A stretch of 64,000 nucleotides of DNA from Pontibacter korlensis (GCF_000973725.1 NZ_CP009621.1:4767001-4831000); one strand, 5' to 3'; positions 53,366 through 63,149 are shown, numbered from the stretch's first letter. Program-made: numbers and translations. Notes: generated by a model from the letters alone, not told the origin.

Positions 53366-54808
53366 ATGGAGGATTACAAAGATGCAGAAGGCACCACTGA
53401 CATTCAAGTGTCCCAACAAGGTGAAGCAGTACCTGCTGCAGCCACAGGTGCGGGCACAGTATCTGCACCGAAGCCTGCCTTGGGTATCACAGATGCCATA
53501 GCTGTAATAGTAGGAATTGTAGTGGGAGCCGGTATATTCCGCACTCCATCATTGGTAGCTGCCAACTCAGACAGCGGCACTATGTTTATGGCAACCTGGC
53601 TACTAGGTGGGCTTGTCTCCCTGATTGGTGCACTCTGCTACGCAGAACTTACGACTACTTTTCCCAACGCAGGGGGGGACTACCACTTCCTGACACGCGC
53701 TTTCGGTAAAAAGCCTGCTTTCCTGTTTGCCTGGGCACGCATGAGCGTGATCCAGACAGGTTCTATCGCCTTGCTGGCCTTTATCATAGGTGATTATCTG
53801 GCACAGATTTACAGTATAGGCTCCTTTGCCTCCGTCATTTATGCTGCCTTGGTAGTTATTGTCTTAACTGGTATCAACATCATCGGGATTAGTGTAGGGA
53901 CAGGCACGCAAAAGTTGCTCACGGCATTAGAGATACTTGGGGTTTTGCTGGTAATAGTAGCAGGCTTATTCTTCGCTCCCCCCGAAACAGAAGCCATAAG
54001 TACAACGGCAGCTGTAGCTGAGAATAATAATTCCTTAGGCCTGGCAATGGTTTTCGTGTTGCTGACCTTTGGCGGCTGGAACGAAGCAGCTTATATCTCT
54101 GCCGAACTGAAGTCGGGGCGAAAGGGCATGGCCACTGTAATGATCCTGAGCATTTGCATTATCACAGCTATTTACCTGCTTATAAACCTATCCTACCTCC
54201 ATGTGCTTGGGCTGGATGGCATGTCGCAGTCTAGTGCCGTAGCAGGCGACCTGATGCAAGCTACCTTTGGGGAAGGAGGTCTTGTACTGATCGGGCTTTT
54301 AGTAGCTGTTGCCGCTTTAACCTCCGTTAACGCTACTATCTTTACAGGTGCCCGTACCAATTACGCTCTTGGCCGTGACTTTCCGGTTTTTGGTTTGCTT
54401 GGCAAGTGGAATGAGCAGACATCGTCGCCGGTAAATGCTTTCCTGGTGCAGGGCGGTATCTCACTAGCCTTGATTGGCCTTGGGTTTATTACCCGCAACG
54501 GCTTTGAAACCATTGTAGAGTATACAGCACCAGTCTTTTGGTTCTTCCTGTTTTTGGTAGGTATAGCCTTGTTTGTCCTGCGCCGGAAAGAACCAGACCT
54601 GTACCGTCCTTTCAGGGTGCCCCTCTACCCTGTAACGCCGCTTATTTTTTGCATCACCAGCGCTTACCTGTTCTACTCCAGTTTAGTATACACCGGGCTT
54701 GGTGCACTGGTAGGTGTGGCAGTACTGCTGCTTGGCGTGCTTATACTTTTTTCTTTACCTATGCTGAGCCGGTTGCAGCAAAACAAAGGTACACCCAAGG
54801 GTATTTAG
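53366..54808 (+). CDS. APC family amino acid permease
   Basis: 480 residues, 12 helices after a 40-residue hydrophilic N-tail. The first helix carries IVGIVVGAGIFRTPSLVAA, the unwound GAGIF substrate site of APC transporters. Later ELTTTFPNAGGDYHFLTRAFG and FGGWNEAAYISAELKSGRKGMATV are family landmarks. Probably an amino acid uniporter or symporter; substrate unknown. Monocistronic, with about 200 bp of spacer on each side. Confidence 0.9.
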   Translation: MEDYKDAEGTTDIQVSQQGEAVPAAATGAGTVSAPKPALGITDAIAVIVGIVVGAGIFRTPSLVAANSDSGTMFMATWLLGGLVSLIGALCYAELTTTFPNAGGDYHFLTRAFGKKPAFLFAWARMSVIQTGSIALLAFIIGDYLAQIYSIGSFASVIYAALVVIVLTGINIIGISVGTGTQKLLTALEILGVLLVIVAGLFFAPPETEAISTTAAVAENNNSLGLAMVFVLLTFGGWNEAAYISAELKSGRKGMATVMILSICIITAIYLLINLSYLHVLGLDGMSQSSAVAGDLMQATFGEGGLVLIGLLVAVAALTSVNATIFTGARTNYALGRDFPVFGLLGKWNEQTSSPVNAFLVQGGISLALIGLGFITRNGFETIVEYTAPVFWFFLFLVGIALFVLRRKEPDLYRPFRVPLYPVTPLIFCITSAYLFYSSLVYTGLGALVGVAVLLLGVLILFSLPMLSRLQQNKGTPKGI

Positions 54809-55042
54809 ATGGTGTGCCAGCCTAAGTCGAGTAAATTTAATTGCCTCTTATAATCCTATTCAATCAAGCAACGATATAACTGTAGTACAGGCAGCTACGT
54901 AGAAGTAACACTTCATCAACAAGCGCACGGAGGCTACCCTGCTGACATCCCGGTTCGTCACCCTTCGGGAACCAGTCCTATCCAGCACCACATCGTTGCT
55001 CACTATATCCTATATCCATATTTTATACCTAAAGCTAAGAAA

Positions 55043-55591
55043 ATGAGAATCTTGAAACAGTCATTCTGCACAATGTTGCTCATACTTTTTGCAACAGTAT
55101 TTGTTTCTGCCCAAGAAACAATGAAACGGACCCCCGATGTACCGTATGTACCTACCCGACAGGTGGTGGTAGATGCGATGCTGAAACTTGCCGATGTTAA
55201 AAAGGATGATGTTCTTTATGATTTGGGCTGCGGCGACGGACGCATCGTAATAACAGCAGCAAAAGAGTATGGCGCAAGAGGAACAGGCGTAGACATAAAT
55301 CCTGAGCGTATACAGGAAGCCAATGCAAACGCTCGCGAAGCCAACGTTACAGACAAAGTACGCTTTATAGAGGGCGACCTGTTTGAGGAGGATTTCAGCC
55401 AGGCGTCTGTGGTTACCTTATACCTGCTGCCAGCTGTAAACCAGAAACTACGCCCCATCCTGATGAAGCAGCTAAAACCAGGTACCCGCATTGTGTCGCA
55501 CGCTTTTGACATGGGTGACTGGGAGCCTGAACAGACTGTAGAAGTCGATGGTACCAAGATTTTCCTTTGGACCATTCCAGAGAAAAAATAA
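55043..55591 (+). CDS. exported SAM-dependent methyltransferase
   Basis: 182 residues. N-terminal signal peptide LKQSFCTMLLILFATVFVSAQ, unusual for a methyltransferase. The Rossmann core has VLYDLGCGDGRIVITAAKEYGARGTGVDINPERI and VRFIEGDLFEEDFSQASVVTLYLLPAVNQKLRPILMKQL. This set resembles lysine methyltransferase-like class I enzymes. Export would remove it from the cytosolic SAM pool, so the leader may be a membrane anchor. Confidence 0.85.
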   Translation: MRILKQSFCTMLLILFATVFVSAQETMKRTPDVPYVPTRQVVVDAMLKLADVKKDDVLYDLGCGDGRIVITAAKEYGARGTGVDINPERIQEANANAREANVTDKVRFIEGDLFEEDFSQASVVTLYLLPAVNQKLRPILMKQLKPGTRIVSHAFDMGDWEPEQTVEVDGTKIFLWTIPEKK

Positions 55592-55614
55592 TCTAACGTG
55601 TATACTTTAAGTTG

Positions 55615-55647
55615 CCTTGCTCCGCTCTTTACTGTGGAGCGAGGTTT
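55615..55647 (+). terminator. intrinsic terminator
   Basis: Arms CCTTGCTCC (55615-55623) and GGAGCGAGG (55636-55644) with one G-T pair, followed by TTTT. Located 24 bp after the methyltransferase stop. Confidence 0.65.
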
Positions 55648-55857
55648 TACTGTTCCAGCACTCCTGAATCTAAACTGCGCCTTTTCTTCATTGCCGGCCT
55701 AACCTGTATAAGCTATAAGTAGGAATGGCTTGTAAAGGAAATTGCAGTTTATGAAAACAAAAACGGAGGATATATGTCATACAATAATGTCACCTCATGC
55801 AATACTTGCAGAGGTACATCATATTTATCGTTCCGTTCCATATCAAAATAGAAACAA

Positions 55858-56883
55858 ATGAGCAGCAACACGAAAAAGTTAGCTGATATACCTTTCTCTG
55901 TCTTAGACCTTGTGCCAATTCTGGAGGGCAAGACAGCAAGCGATTCTTTTAAAACCAGCCTTGATTTAGCCCAACACGTTGAGAAGTGGGGGTTTAAGCG
56001 TTTCTGGATGGCAGAGCACCACAACATGCCAGGCATAGCCAGCTCGGCTACCTCTGTCTTAATCGGCCACATTGCTGGCGGTACAGAAAGTATCAGAGTA
56101 GGGTCTGGCGGCATTATGCTTCCCAACCACGCGCCATTGGTAGTAGCAGAGCAGTTTGGTACGCTTGAGTCGTTGTACCCGGGCAGAATAGACTTGGGAC
56201 TTGGTCGTGCACCTGGCACAGATCAGGTAACAGCAATGGCCTTGCGCCGGGACCTGCGTGGCAGTGCTGAAGATTTTCCGGAGCATGTGCAGGAGCTTCT
56301 GCAATATTTTTCTCCAGAGGATTATAACGCGAAAGTGCGTGCCGTACCTGGTCAGGGGTTGGAGGTTCCGATTTGGCTACTTGGCTCTAGTACCTACAGC
56401 GCACAGCTTGCGGGTATACTTGGTTTGCCTTTTGCTTTTGCCAGCCACTTTGCACCGGCTGCCTTACACGTTGCCCTAAAAGTATACCGCGAAAGCTTCA
56501 GACCTTCTGAGTACCTGCAGGAGCCATATGCCATTGCATGTATAAACGCAGTAGCAGCAGATACCGACGCAGAAGCAGAGCACTTGGCAACTACACTTTA
56601 CCAGTCGTTCCTGAACGTGATCAGGGGCACAGCAAAACCACAGGCAGCGCCGGTGGAGAGTATGGAGGGTTTATGGGATTCTTCTGAAAAGTACGCGGTG
56701 CACCAGATGCTGCGCTACACATTTATAGGCTCACCCGCCACAGTTAAAGAAGATTTACAGGCCTTCCTGAATGACACCCAGGTAAATGAGCTAATGTTTG
56801 CCTCTCATATCTATGATCACCAGGCAAGGTTGCGTTCTTATGAGATACTATCGGAGATGTGTAAGAAGGAGCAGAAAGTTTAG
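55858..56883 (+). CDS. LLM class flavin-dependent oxidoreductase
   Basis: 341 residues, luciferase-like TIM barrel: FWMAEHHNMPGIASSATSVLIGHIAGGTESIRVGSGGIMLPNHAPLVVAEQFGTLESLYPGRIDLGLGRAPG is the diagnostic N-terminal region. GLEVPIWLLGSSTYSAQLAGILGLPFAFASHFAP follows at about 165-195. Uses FMNH2 (or F420 in other taxa) to oxidise an unknown substrate. Followed by the Raf-inhibitor-like gene at 90 bp. Confidence 0.92.
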   Translation: MSSNTKKLADIPFSVLDLVPILEGKTASDSFKTSLDLAQHVEKWGFKRFWMAEHHNMPGIASSATSVLIGHIAGGTESIRVGSGGIMLPNHAPLVVAEQFGTLESLYPGRIDLGLGRAPGTDQVTAMALRRDLRGSAEDFPEHVQELLQYFSPEDYNAKVRAVPGQGLEVPIWLLGSSTYSAQLAGILGLPFAFASHFAPAALHVALKVYRESFRPSEYLQEPYAIACINAVAADTDAEAEHLATTLYQSFLNVIRGTAKPQAAPVESMEGLWDSSEKYAVHQMLRYTFIGSPATVKEDLQAFLNDTQVNELMFASHIYDHQARLRSYEILSEMCKKEQKV

Positions 56884-56972
56884 ATCTACACCAGCTTTTG
56901 CAGTCAGGGCCATAGATTAATCCAGGAAGCAATCGTATACTCTAGATTGTAGCCACTTAGCCTCGTTAATCT

Positions 56973-57425
56973 ATGGGAACCAATGTATGTGAAACCCTGC
57001 AGATCAGTAGCCCTTCTTTTAGTGCTGGAGATAATATTCCTAAAAAGCATACTTGCGACGGGGAGGACATAAATCCAGCCTTGGAGATCGGTGATCTGCC
57101 GGAAGAAACCAAAAGCCTTGTGCTGATTGTAAACGATCCGGATGCACCAAACGGCAATTGGGTGCATTGGTTGGTTTGGGATGTACCGCCAATTCACTTT
57201 ATTCAGGAGAACAGTTCGCCGGGTACTGTGGGCATGAATGACTTTGGCTACATAAATTATGCTGGTCCCTGCCCCTCTCTTGGCACCCATCGATATTTCT
57301 TTAGGGTATATGCTCTGGACATAGATCTTAACTTAAGCTCTGGCAGCAACAAAGAGCAAGTGTACCTGCAAATGGAGAATCATATTATTGGTACAGGGCA
57401 ACTGATGGGCCTCTATAGCCACTAA
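56973..57425 (+). CDS. YbhB/YbcL (PEBP) family protein
   Basis: 150 residues. Motifs SPSFSAGDNIPKKHTCDGEDINPALEIGDLPEETKSLVLIVNDPDAPNGNWVHWLVWDVPP and GTHRYFFRVYALD are the phosphatidylethanolamine-binding protein/Raf-inhibitor-like signature. Ligand and role in bacteria unclear. No signal peptide. A terminator follows 21 bp downstream. Confidence 0.92.
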   Translation: MGTNVCETLQISSPSFSAGDNIPKKHTCDGEDINPALEIGDLPEETKSLVLIVNDPDAPNGNWVHWLVWDVPPIHFIQENSSPGTVGMNDFGYINYAGPCPSLGTHRYFFRVYALDIDLNLSSGSNKEQVYLQMENHIIGTGQLMGLYSH

Positions 57426-57446
57426 CTTGCAATATTATTATACTTG

Positions 57447-57484
57447 AAAAGCCTGCTTCTACTGTTTAGAAGCAGGCTTTTTTA
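57447..57484 (+). terminator. intrinsic terminator
   Basis: A 14-bp stem AAAAGCCTGCTTCT / AGAAGCAGGCTTTT with a 7-base loop and T-tail. Confidence 0.88.
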
Positions 57485-57606
57485 TACCCTATCTCTTTTC
57501 GGTTTTTGTAGCTCCCCCGGAAATAGATTTCACTTCCTGGCAAAGAGCCAAAGTATAAGCTGCTGTGTTTTTGGTTGAAGTATACAAAATAACCTATCTT
57601 ACTAGT

Positions 57607-58860
57607 ATGAAAAAAGCTGCTTCACTTCTCCTGCTTTGGCTTGCCCTATGCCTGCCGCTTTATACTTTGGCCCTTAGTCCTTCACCTCGTGTTGTCATTG
57701 GCGCTGAACGTTTATTTAGCCCAGCATATCTCCCCCTAATTAAAGGCAAGCGTATCGGGTTGGTTACCAACCATACCGGTCTTTTGCCAGACGGGCAGCA
57801 CCTGGTGGATGTACTGTATGCCAGAAAGGATGTAAAACTGACTACCCTGTTTGGCCCGGAGCATGGCATCAGAGGAGACCAGGATAATCATGTGGCAAGC
57901 GGAACTGATAGCAAAACAGGTCTGCCCGTGATCTCGCTTTATGGGAAAGTGCGCAAACCTACCCCTGAAATGCTGCAGAATGTGGATGTGCTGATTTTTG
58001 ACATACAGGATATTGGCGCTCGCTTCTATACATACATCGCCACTATGAACCATGTGTTAGAAGCCGCAGCCGAGCAGAATATTCCTTACCTGGTTTTAGA
58101 CAGGCCAAACGCCATCGGAGGTACGTATGTAGACGGCCCTATAGGAGGAAAACCGGGAGAGCCGGTAAGTGGGGTAGCGCAGTTGCCTGTAACCCATGGC
58201 ATGACTGTAGGCGAACTGGCTACCATGTTTAACGAAGAGCGTGCCGCCAGAAAACTACCCAAAGCCAAACTTACCGTTGTCCCCATGCAGCACTATACCC
58301 GGGAGCTGTGGTACGACGAAACCAACCTTCCCTGGGTCAAACCATCCCCTAACATGCTCACGCTTACCACGGCCACTGTATACCCCGCCACCTGTTTACT
58401 GGAGGGCACCAACATCTCCGAGGCACGTGGTACCCTACACCCCTTCGAGCACATTGCTGCACCATGGATAGATGGAGAAAAGCTTTCTGCCCAACTAAAT
58501 AGCTATAAGTTGAAAGGAGTTACTTTTAAACCAGCTTCTTTTGTACCAGACAGCATCGTGGACGGCATCAAAATATACCCTCCAAAGTTTATGGGTGAAC
58601 AATGCTACGGCACCGAAATGGTAGTAACCGACCGAAAAGTCTTTGAGTCGGCAAAGGCAGGAGTTTATGTGCTGCATGCCCTGAAGACACTGTACCCAAA
58701 GCAATTGGAGTGGCGCCAAGGCCGTATGGATAAACTATGGGGTACTCCGAAAGTAAGAGAGCAACTACAGGCAGGACAAACTCCTGAGGAAATCGTAAAA
58801 CAGTGGGATGCAGACCTGGCCCACTTCCGGAAGGTACGACAGAAATACCTCCTTTATTGA
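57607..58860 (+). CDS. namZ: DUF1343 exo-beta-N-acetylmuramidase (NamZ-like)
   Basis: The ATG at 57607 (MKKAASLLLLWLALCLPLYTLAL signal) gives 417 residues. Domain landmarks: LIKGKRIGLVTNHTGLLPDG, LFGPEHGIRGDQD, VDVLIFDIQDIGARFYTYIATM, LDRPNAIGG and LLEGTNISEARGT. The family removes non-reducing N-acetylmuramic acid from peptidoglycan fragments during recycling. Exported to the periplasm. Stands 44 bp before an M1 peptidase gene; both could act on envelope debris. Confidence 0.9.
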   Translation: MKKAASLLLLWLALCLPLYTLALSPSPRVVIGAERLFSPAYLPLIKGKRIGLVTNHTGLLPDGQHLVDVLYARKDVKLTTLFGPEHGIRGDQDNHVASGTDSKTGLPVISLYGKVRKPTPEMLQNVDVLIFDIQDIGARFYTYIATMNHVLEAAAEQNIPYLVLDRPNAIGGTYVDGPIGGKPGEPVSGVAQLPVTHGMTVGELATMFNEERAARKLPKAKLTVVPMQHYTRELWYDETNLPWVKPSPNMLTLTTATVYPATCLLEGTNISEARGTLHPFEHIAAPWIDGEKLSAQLNSYKLKGVTFKPASFVPDSIVDGIKIYPPKFMGEQCYGTEMVVTDRKVFESAKAGVYVLHALKTLYPKQLEWRQGRMDKLWGTPKVREQLQAGQTPEEIVKQWDADLAHFRKVRQKYLLY

Positions 58861-58903
58861 TCAGTAAATCATCTCAAGCAATTATTGTTAAGCAGGATAA
58901 ACG

Positions 58904-60520
58904 ATGAAAAAGCAACTCCTTCTTTCGCTATTCACCGTCCTGTGCCTGACCACCCAGGCACAGGACAACAACTGGACCTGGGGTGGTCCTTTAGATCCTG
59001 CACAGGCTACCTTTGATGTAAAGCACTACACACTGCGCCTGAATGTATCCCCTGATGAACGCAAAATTGGGGGCTCTGCAGATGCCACAGTTGAGTTAGT
59101 CTCTCCCACAGATAAAATCCGGCTGAACCTGATAAATGCCTACACGGTGAGTGGCGTGAAGGTAGATGGTAAGAAAGCTAACTATACCAGGGGTAATAAT
59201 GCGTTGGATGTGCAGTTGAAGAAAACATACCAGCCGGGACAACGGGTAACTATAACAGTCGATTACGCTGGCACGCCGCCAGAAGCTGTAAACCCGCCAT
59301 GGCAGGGAGGCTTCACCTTTGCCAGAGACGCAAACGGAAAACATTGGGTGGGCCTTTCTTCTCAGAATGAAGGAGCCAAAATCTTTATGCCCTGCAAAGA
59401 TCACCCATCAGACGAGCCGGATGAGGGTGTGGAGCAGTTTATTTCCGTGCCTGCTCCCTACCAGGTAGCGGCTAATGGCTTGCTGGTTTCGGAGAAGAAG
59501 AAAGGCGACCAAATCATCTATCACTGGAAAACCGACTACACCATTAACAACTACGGCATAAACTTTACAGTCGGCGATTTTGAAGTGACCCGCCGCGACT
59601 TCACCACCGTTGAAGGCAACATAGTACCCATGGTGATGTACCTGCTACGCCAGAACGCTGCCAAGGCTCCGGAGCTGATGAACATACTGGAGATAAGCCT
59701 GAAGACACAGGAGAAATACTTTGGAGAATACCCGTTCAGGAAAGAGAAGGTGGGCATTGTGGAAACGCCTTACCTGGGCATGGAACACCAAACCATCAAT
59801 GCTTATGGCAACAAGTTTAGGTTCACGACCATCGGCAACACGCCCTATGACCACCTGCTGCACCATGAGTTAGGCCATGAGTGGTGGGGCAACAAAGTAA
59901 GTGTAAAGGATTGGGCAGATTTCTGGGTGCAGGAAGGCCTCTGCACTTACGGTGACTGGCTTTTTGTAGAAGAGCACGCTGGCCACGTAGCCTACCTGAA
60001 ACATGTGCAGCAAATAGGCAGAAGCATCCCCAACCGCAACCCTATCATCATGAAAGAGGAGAACGTAGACTCAGACGAGGCCTACCATGGTGAGATTTAT
60101 AGCAAGGGAGCACACGTCATGCACTCGCTCCGTTATCTGCTCGGCGACGAAGTCTTCTTCCGAACACTCAAAAATTTTATTCTCGACCCAGCCTATACCT
60201 ATGCAAAGCAGGTAAAGACTGAAGACCTGCAAGCATATTTTACAAAACAGACAGGCCATGACATTAAGCCATTCTTTGACTTGTACCTGCGCACTACTGA
60301 GGTGCCGGAAGTGGTGGTAGAGCAAACTTCTTCAAACACCTACACTATCCGCATACCCAACATCAATTTTACCTTACCGATGGATGTAAAAACCAATACC
60401 GGCACACAGCGCCTGGGACTATCCAACAAACCAATGGAAGTTACGTCCACATCAACGCCAGTGATAGATGAGAATGGCTGGTACCTGAAACGCGTAAAGA
60501 CGGGAGAGAAAACACTGTAG
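58904..60520 (+). CDS. M1 family metallopeptidase
   Basis: 538 residues, signal peptide (KKQLLLSLFTVLCLTTQA). N-terminal beta-saddle (VKHYTLRLNVSPDERKIGGSADATVELVS), the exopeptidase-type segment YLGMEHQTIN replacing GAMEN, and zinc motif H321-E-L-G-H325 with E in QEGLCTYGDWL. Removes N-terminal residues from periplasmic or secreted peptides. Shorter than aminopeptidase N because the C-terminal ARM domain is absent. Likely co-transcribed with namZ. Confidence 0.92.
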   Translation: MKKQLLLSLFTVLCLTTQAQDNNWTWGGPLDPAQATFDVKHYTLRLNVSPDERKIGGSADATVELVSPTDKIRLNLINAYTVSGVKVDGKKANYTRGNNALDVQLKKTYQPGQRVTITVDYAGTPPEAVNPPWQGGFTFARDANGKHWVGLSSQNEGAKIFMPCKDHPSDEPDEGVEQFISVPAPYQVAANGLLVSEKKKGDQIIYHWKTDYTINNYGINFTVGDFEVTRRDFTTVEGNIVPMVMYLLRQNAAKAPELMNILEISLKTQEKYFGEYPFRKEKVGIVETPYLGMEHQTINAYGNKFRFTTIGNTPYDHLLHHELGHEWWGNKVSVKDWADFWVQEGLCTYGDWLFVEEHAGHVAYLKHVQQIGRSIPNRNPIIMKEENVDSDEAYHGEIYSKGAHVMHSLRYLLGDEVFFRTLKNFILDPAYTYAKQVKTEDLQAYFTKQTGHDIKPFFDLYLRTTEVPEVVVEQTSSNTYTIRIPNINFTLPMDVKTNTGTQRLGLSNKPMEVTSTSTPVIDENGWYLKRVKTGEKTL

Positions 60521-60613
60521 AACGAAAACCTCTCCTTAGCTCCTATTTTTTGTTTGGCTGTGGCTGTCCTGCCTTAAAGTATTTGCGCTGTAGCTGTAGC
60601 TTTAGCCATTCGG

Positions 60614-60840
60614 GTTAACCAACACCCCTAACCCCTCCTCGGAGGGGAATTTTAGGAAACAATAAACATCCCCCTATGCCACCTTCAAAGGGGGTTTAGC
60701 AAAGGTTGGGGCTATCGAACCTGATTCCAGGCCTTGGATTTCACAAGGCGCTCAACCCAAGGCTTGGAGGGCACCAAAGCTCACTATGAAACGGGTGAGA
60801 AGTAAAGCCAAGGATAGATAGCTGCTAGAAAGTATAGCCA
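60614..60840. repeat. intergenic repeat block, copy 1
   Basis: Two parts. First, two G/C palindromes: CCCCTCC/GGAGGGG at 60632-60647 and CCCCC/GGGGG around 60670-60694, typical Bacteroidota REP-like units. Then a structured element beginning GGCTATCGAAC, with stem GCCTTGG (60731-60737) and CCAAGGC (60757-60763), ending AGCTGCTAGAAA. A related copy is at 63150-63350 with the core in the opposite orientation. No gene in the 430 bp from 60521 to 60950. Confidence 0.7.
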
Positions 60841-60950
60841 AAAACTCATATGTATAGCTACAGCCACTCTCATTCCTCAAACTACAAACCTAACCACTCT
60901 CCTCCTCGTTTCTGATGGTCTGAAAGTATAAACCATCAAAAGAAACACAT

Positions 60951-61445
60951 TTGGAAAGAATAAGCACAACACCACAAACGGCAAAGCAAATCGACAGCCT
61001 GGTAAGGGAGCAACTAGTGGAGCTACTCCAGGGTGGCTTTGCACCCAACGTAATCCTGCTCAGGGAGTTTGACTATCGCAAAGCAGGTATTATGCTCGAT
61101 GGGCTCCACTTTTCCGCATGGGTACTTCTTGGCCACATCAGGGCAAGGCAACAGACACTGCTCAGCTTTATGAAAAGCCCGGAGCAGAATATAGATGTGT
61201 GGCCTGACGCACATTGGCCAGAGAACCATGTTCCCGAAAGCGAACAGGAGTGGAACCGGGCTATTGATGCCTATGAGCGCGAGCTAGATGAAATGATCGC
61301 ACTAGTAAAAGATCCTAATACAAATCTGTTTGAAGTACATGGTAACGGAAAAACCTTATCCTGGGCCGCCATGACGACACTTCACCATACCGGCTACCAT
61401 ATCGGCCAGCTAAAAACGGTAGGCCGACAGGTAGGAGTCTGGTAA
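60951..61445 (+). CDS. DinB family protein
   Basis: Begins at a TTG (60951); no earlier in-frame ATG exists and the first internal ATG would remove helix 1. 164 residues, four-helix bundle of the DinB/YfiT class. The metal ligands are probably His in SAWVLLGHIRARQQ and in TTLHHTGYHIGQLKTV, the usual C-terminal HTxYHIGQ motif. Role in the family is unclear (thiol-dependent transferase or damage-inducible). Convergent with the sulfotransferase gene 4 bp away. Confidence 0.85.
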   Translation: MERISTTPQTAKQIDSLVREQLVELLQGGFAPNVILLREFDYRKAGIMLDGLHFSAWVLLGHIRARQQTLLSFMKSPEQNIDVWPDAHWPENHVPESEQEWNRAIDAYERELDEMIALVKDPNTNLFEVHGNGKTLSWAAMTTLHHTGYHIGQLKTVGRQVGVW

Positions 61446-61449
61446 AGTG

Positions 61450-62346
61450 CTAGCTTTGGTACAGCGGCTGCTGAGAAGCTATGATCTCCTGCTTGAGTTC
61501 ATCAAAATCCTGATGCAGCGGCTCTGTAGCATAGCTCATGGCTTGCCCTTTAAACTGAGGGTAGTTCAGGTAGCGAATCAGCGGCCCTGCTATAGTATCA
61601 GCTTTCTCAGCCTGCTCATCCGTTAGCTGGTCCATCCAATAACCCGACTGCCCCTTTTTCAGGTGCTTCGGGTTATTACTTTTTAAAGTGGCAAAACTCA
61701 TTGCCTCCTGCAGTTCCTCCCGCTGTGCCTCATCCATCTCTAAACCCAGGTAAGCCAGCAGGCGCCCCAACTCCTGCTGAAAATCGAGCAAGAAACCTTC
61801 ATAAAAAGCAATATGAATGTTGTGCTGCCGGCTCAGGCGCAGATGATCATACACATGCCACACCCATTCCAGCATCAGCTCCTCAAAATGCTTCTCCAGG
61901 TACCGCTGCGCGTCTCGTTCCTCCTGCGGATAATACTTGAGCATATATTCAGAAGTGTAGTATTTCGAGGCAGATATGGCACGGTCGCGAGGGTCTCGTA
62001 CAATGTACACCTTCTTGTCGAACAGGTTCAGTAACTCTCCGCTGCGCTTACAGATTGGCGAGTGTGTCCAGACATGGTCTGTTTGGGAAACATAGTCCTC
62101 TATGTCTTCCACCGGCATCCGGAAAATACTGCTGATGCGGTAGCTGTACTGCAGGTCAGTGATATCCAGAACATCTATACTTGCCTGGCTAGGGTAGTTC
62201 AGGTCCCAGGTTTTGGCAAGCTCATAGATTGGCTGCCGCTGAATAAAGCTGGAGATCGGTTGCCCGCTGCGTTGAAGGATTTGCTGTAGGATCTGGTAAA
62301 GCCAAAAATTGCCGCACTTAGGAGCACCTCCCTGCAGTATTTTCAT
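61450..62346 (-). CDS. sulfotransferase domain protein
   Basis: 298 residues. The PAPS 5'-phosphosulfate loop is GGAPKCGNFWLYQIL at the N-terminus, and the 3'-phosphate site is YIVRDPRDRAISASKYY. Transfers sulfuryl from PAPS to an unknown acceptor, perhaps a carbohydrate or lipid. The divergent neighbour is APS kinase (124 bp between starts), with CysQ next, so PAPS supply and removal of its by-product are encoded together. Confidence 0.87.
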   Translation of the reverse strand: MKILQGGAPKCGNFWLYQILQQILQRSGQPISSFIQRQPIYELAKTWDLNYPSQASIDVLDITDLQYSYRISSIFRMPVEDIEDYVSQTDHVWTHSPICKRSGELLNLFDKKVYIVRDPRDRAISASKYYTSEYMLKYYPQEERDAQRYLEKHFEELMLEWVWHVYDHLRLSRQHNIHIAFYEGFLLDFQQELGRLLAYLGLEMDEAQREELQEAMSFATLKSNNPKHLKKGQSGYWMDQLTDEQAEKADTIAGPLIRYLNYPQFKGQAMSYATEPLHQDFDELKQEIIASQQPLYQS

Positions 62347-62470
62347 AGGTGTAAGGGTGTTTGGTTCAACATAGCCTGGTTGCTATACGTCTCTAAGAAC
62401 ATTGTTGCCGTACAAGGTCAGCAAGAAGTGTAGCTTTTTATACTTAGCGCGTATTAAACCTGCCGAAACG

Positions 62471-63091
62471 ATGAAAAACATATACCCTTTTAAGTCCAAG
62501 GTCTGCAATGAGCAACGTAGGCAGCTCATGCAACAGGAACCTCGTTTGTTCTGGCTTACTGGCCTCTCCGGCTCCGGAAAAAGCACTCTAGCTTTGCGCC
62601 TGGAGCATTACCTGTTTCACCAGGGTTATAAAGTATACTTGCTGGATGGTGACAATATCCGCAATGGCCTGTGCCAAGACTTGAGCTTCACTGAAAAAGA
62701 CCGTAAGGAGAACGTCCGCCGTGTAGGCCAAGTAGCTAACTTGCTGTTGGATGCAGGTTTGGTGGTTATCTGTGCCTTTATCTCGCCATATGCTGCAGAA
62801 CGGGAATTGGTAAGGCAAATTGTAGGTAGTGACAGGTTTTCTGAAGTGTTTGTTAGCTGCTCTCTGGAGGTATGCGAAAAGCGTGACACCAAAGGTCTTT
62901 ATGCAAAGGCCAGGCAAGGCATCATTCCAAACTTTACCGGCATCAGCGCCCCCTACCAAGCGCCCAAACAGCCGAATATTACCCTCCACACCGATCAGGA
63001 GTCGATAGAAGAATCACTGCAAAAACTCTTAACTTACGCCGAGCCACAGCTAAGCCTGCAGCCTCAGATGAAAGTAGCTGCAGGGGTGTAA
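62471..63091 (+). CDS. cysC: adenylylsulfate kinase
   Basis: The ATG at 62471 (MKNIYPFKSK) gives 206 residues. Walker A GLSGSGKST, APS-binding DGDNIRNGLCQDLSFTEKDRKENVRRVGQVANLLLDAGLVVICAFISPY and RQGIIPNFTGISAPYQAP are diagnostic of APS kinase. Makes PAPS from APS and ATP. No CysD/CysN sulfurylase is visible nearby; APS would come from elsewhere. Divergent from the sulfotransferase gene. Confidence 0.94.
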   Translation: MKNIYPFKSKVCNEQRRQLMQQEPRLFWLTGLSGSGKSTLALRLEHYLFHQGYKVYLLDGDNIRNGLCQDLSFTEKDRKENVRRVGQVANLLLDAGLVVICAFISPYAAERELVRQIVGSDRFSEVFVSCSLEVCEKRDTKGLYAKARQGIIPNFTGISAPYQAPKQPNITLHTDQESIEESLQKLLTYAEPQLSLQPQMKVAAGV

Positions 63092-63149
63092 CACGTTAAA
63101 TTTGTAGATCAAAACTAAGCTGTGATTTGAAAGAAATATTCGGTTCAAG

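Noticed and set aside
60632..60694. Intrinsic terminator only
   Set aside because: The G/C palindromes could terminate the M1 gene, but there are two of them and they adjoin a larger repeat found elsewhere, so a repeat call is safer.
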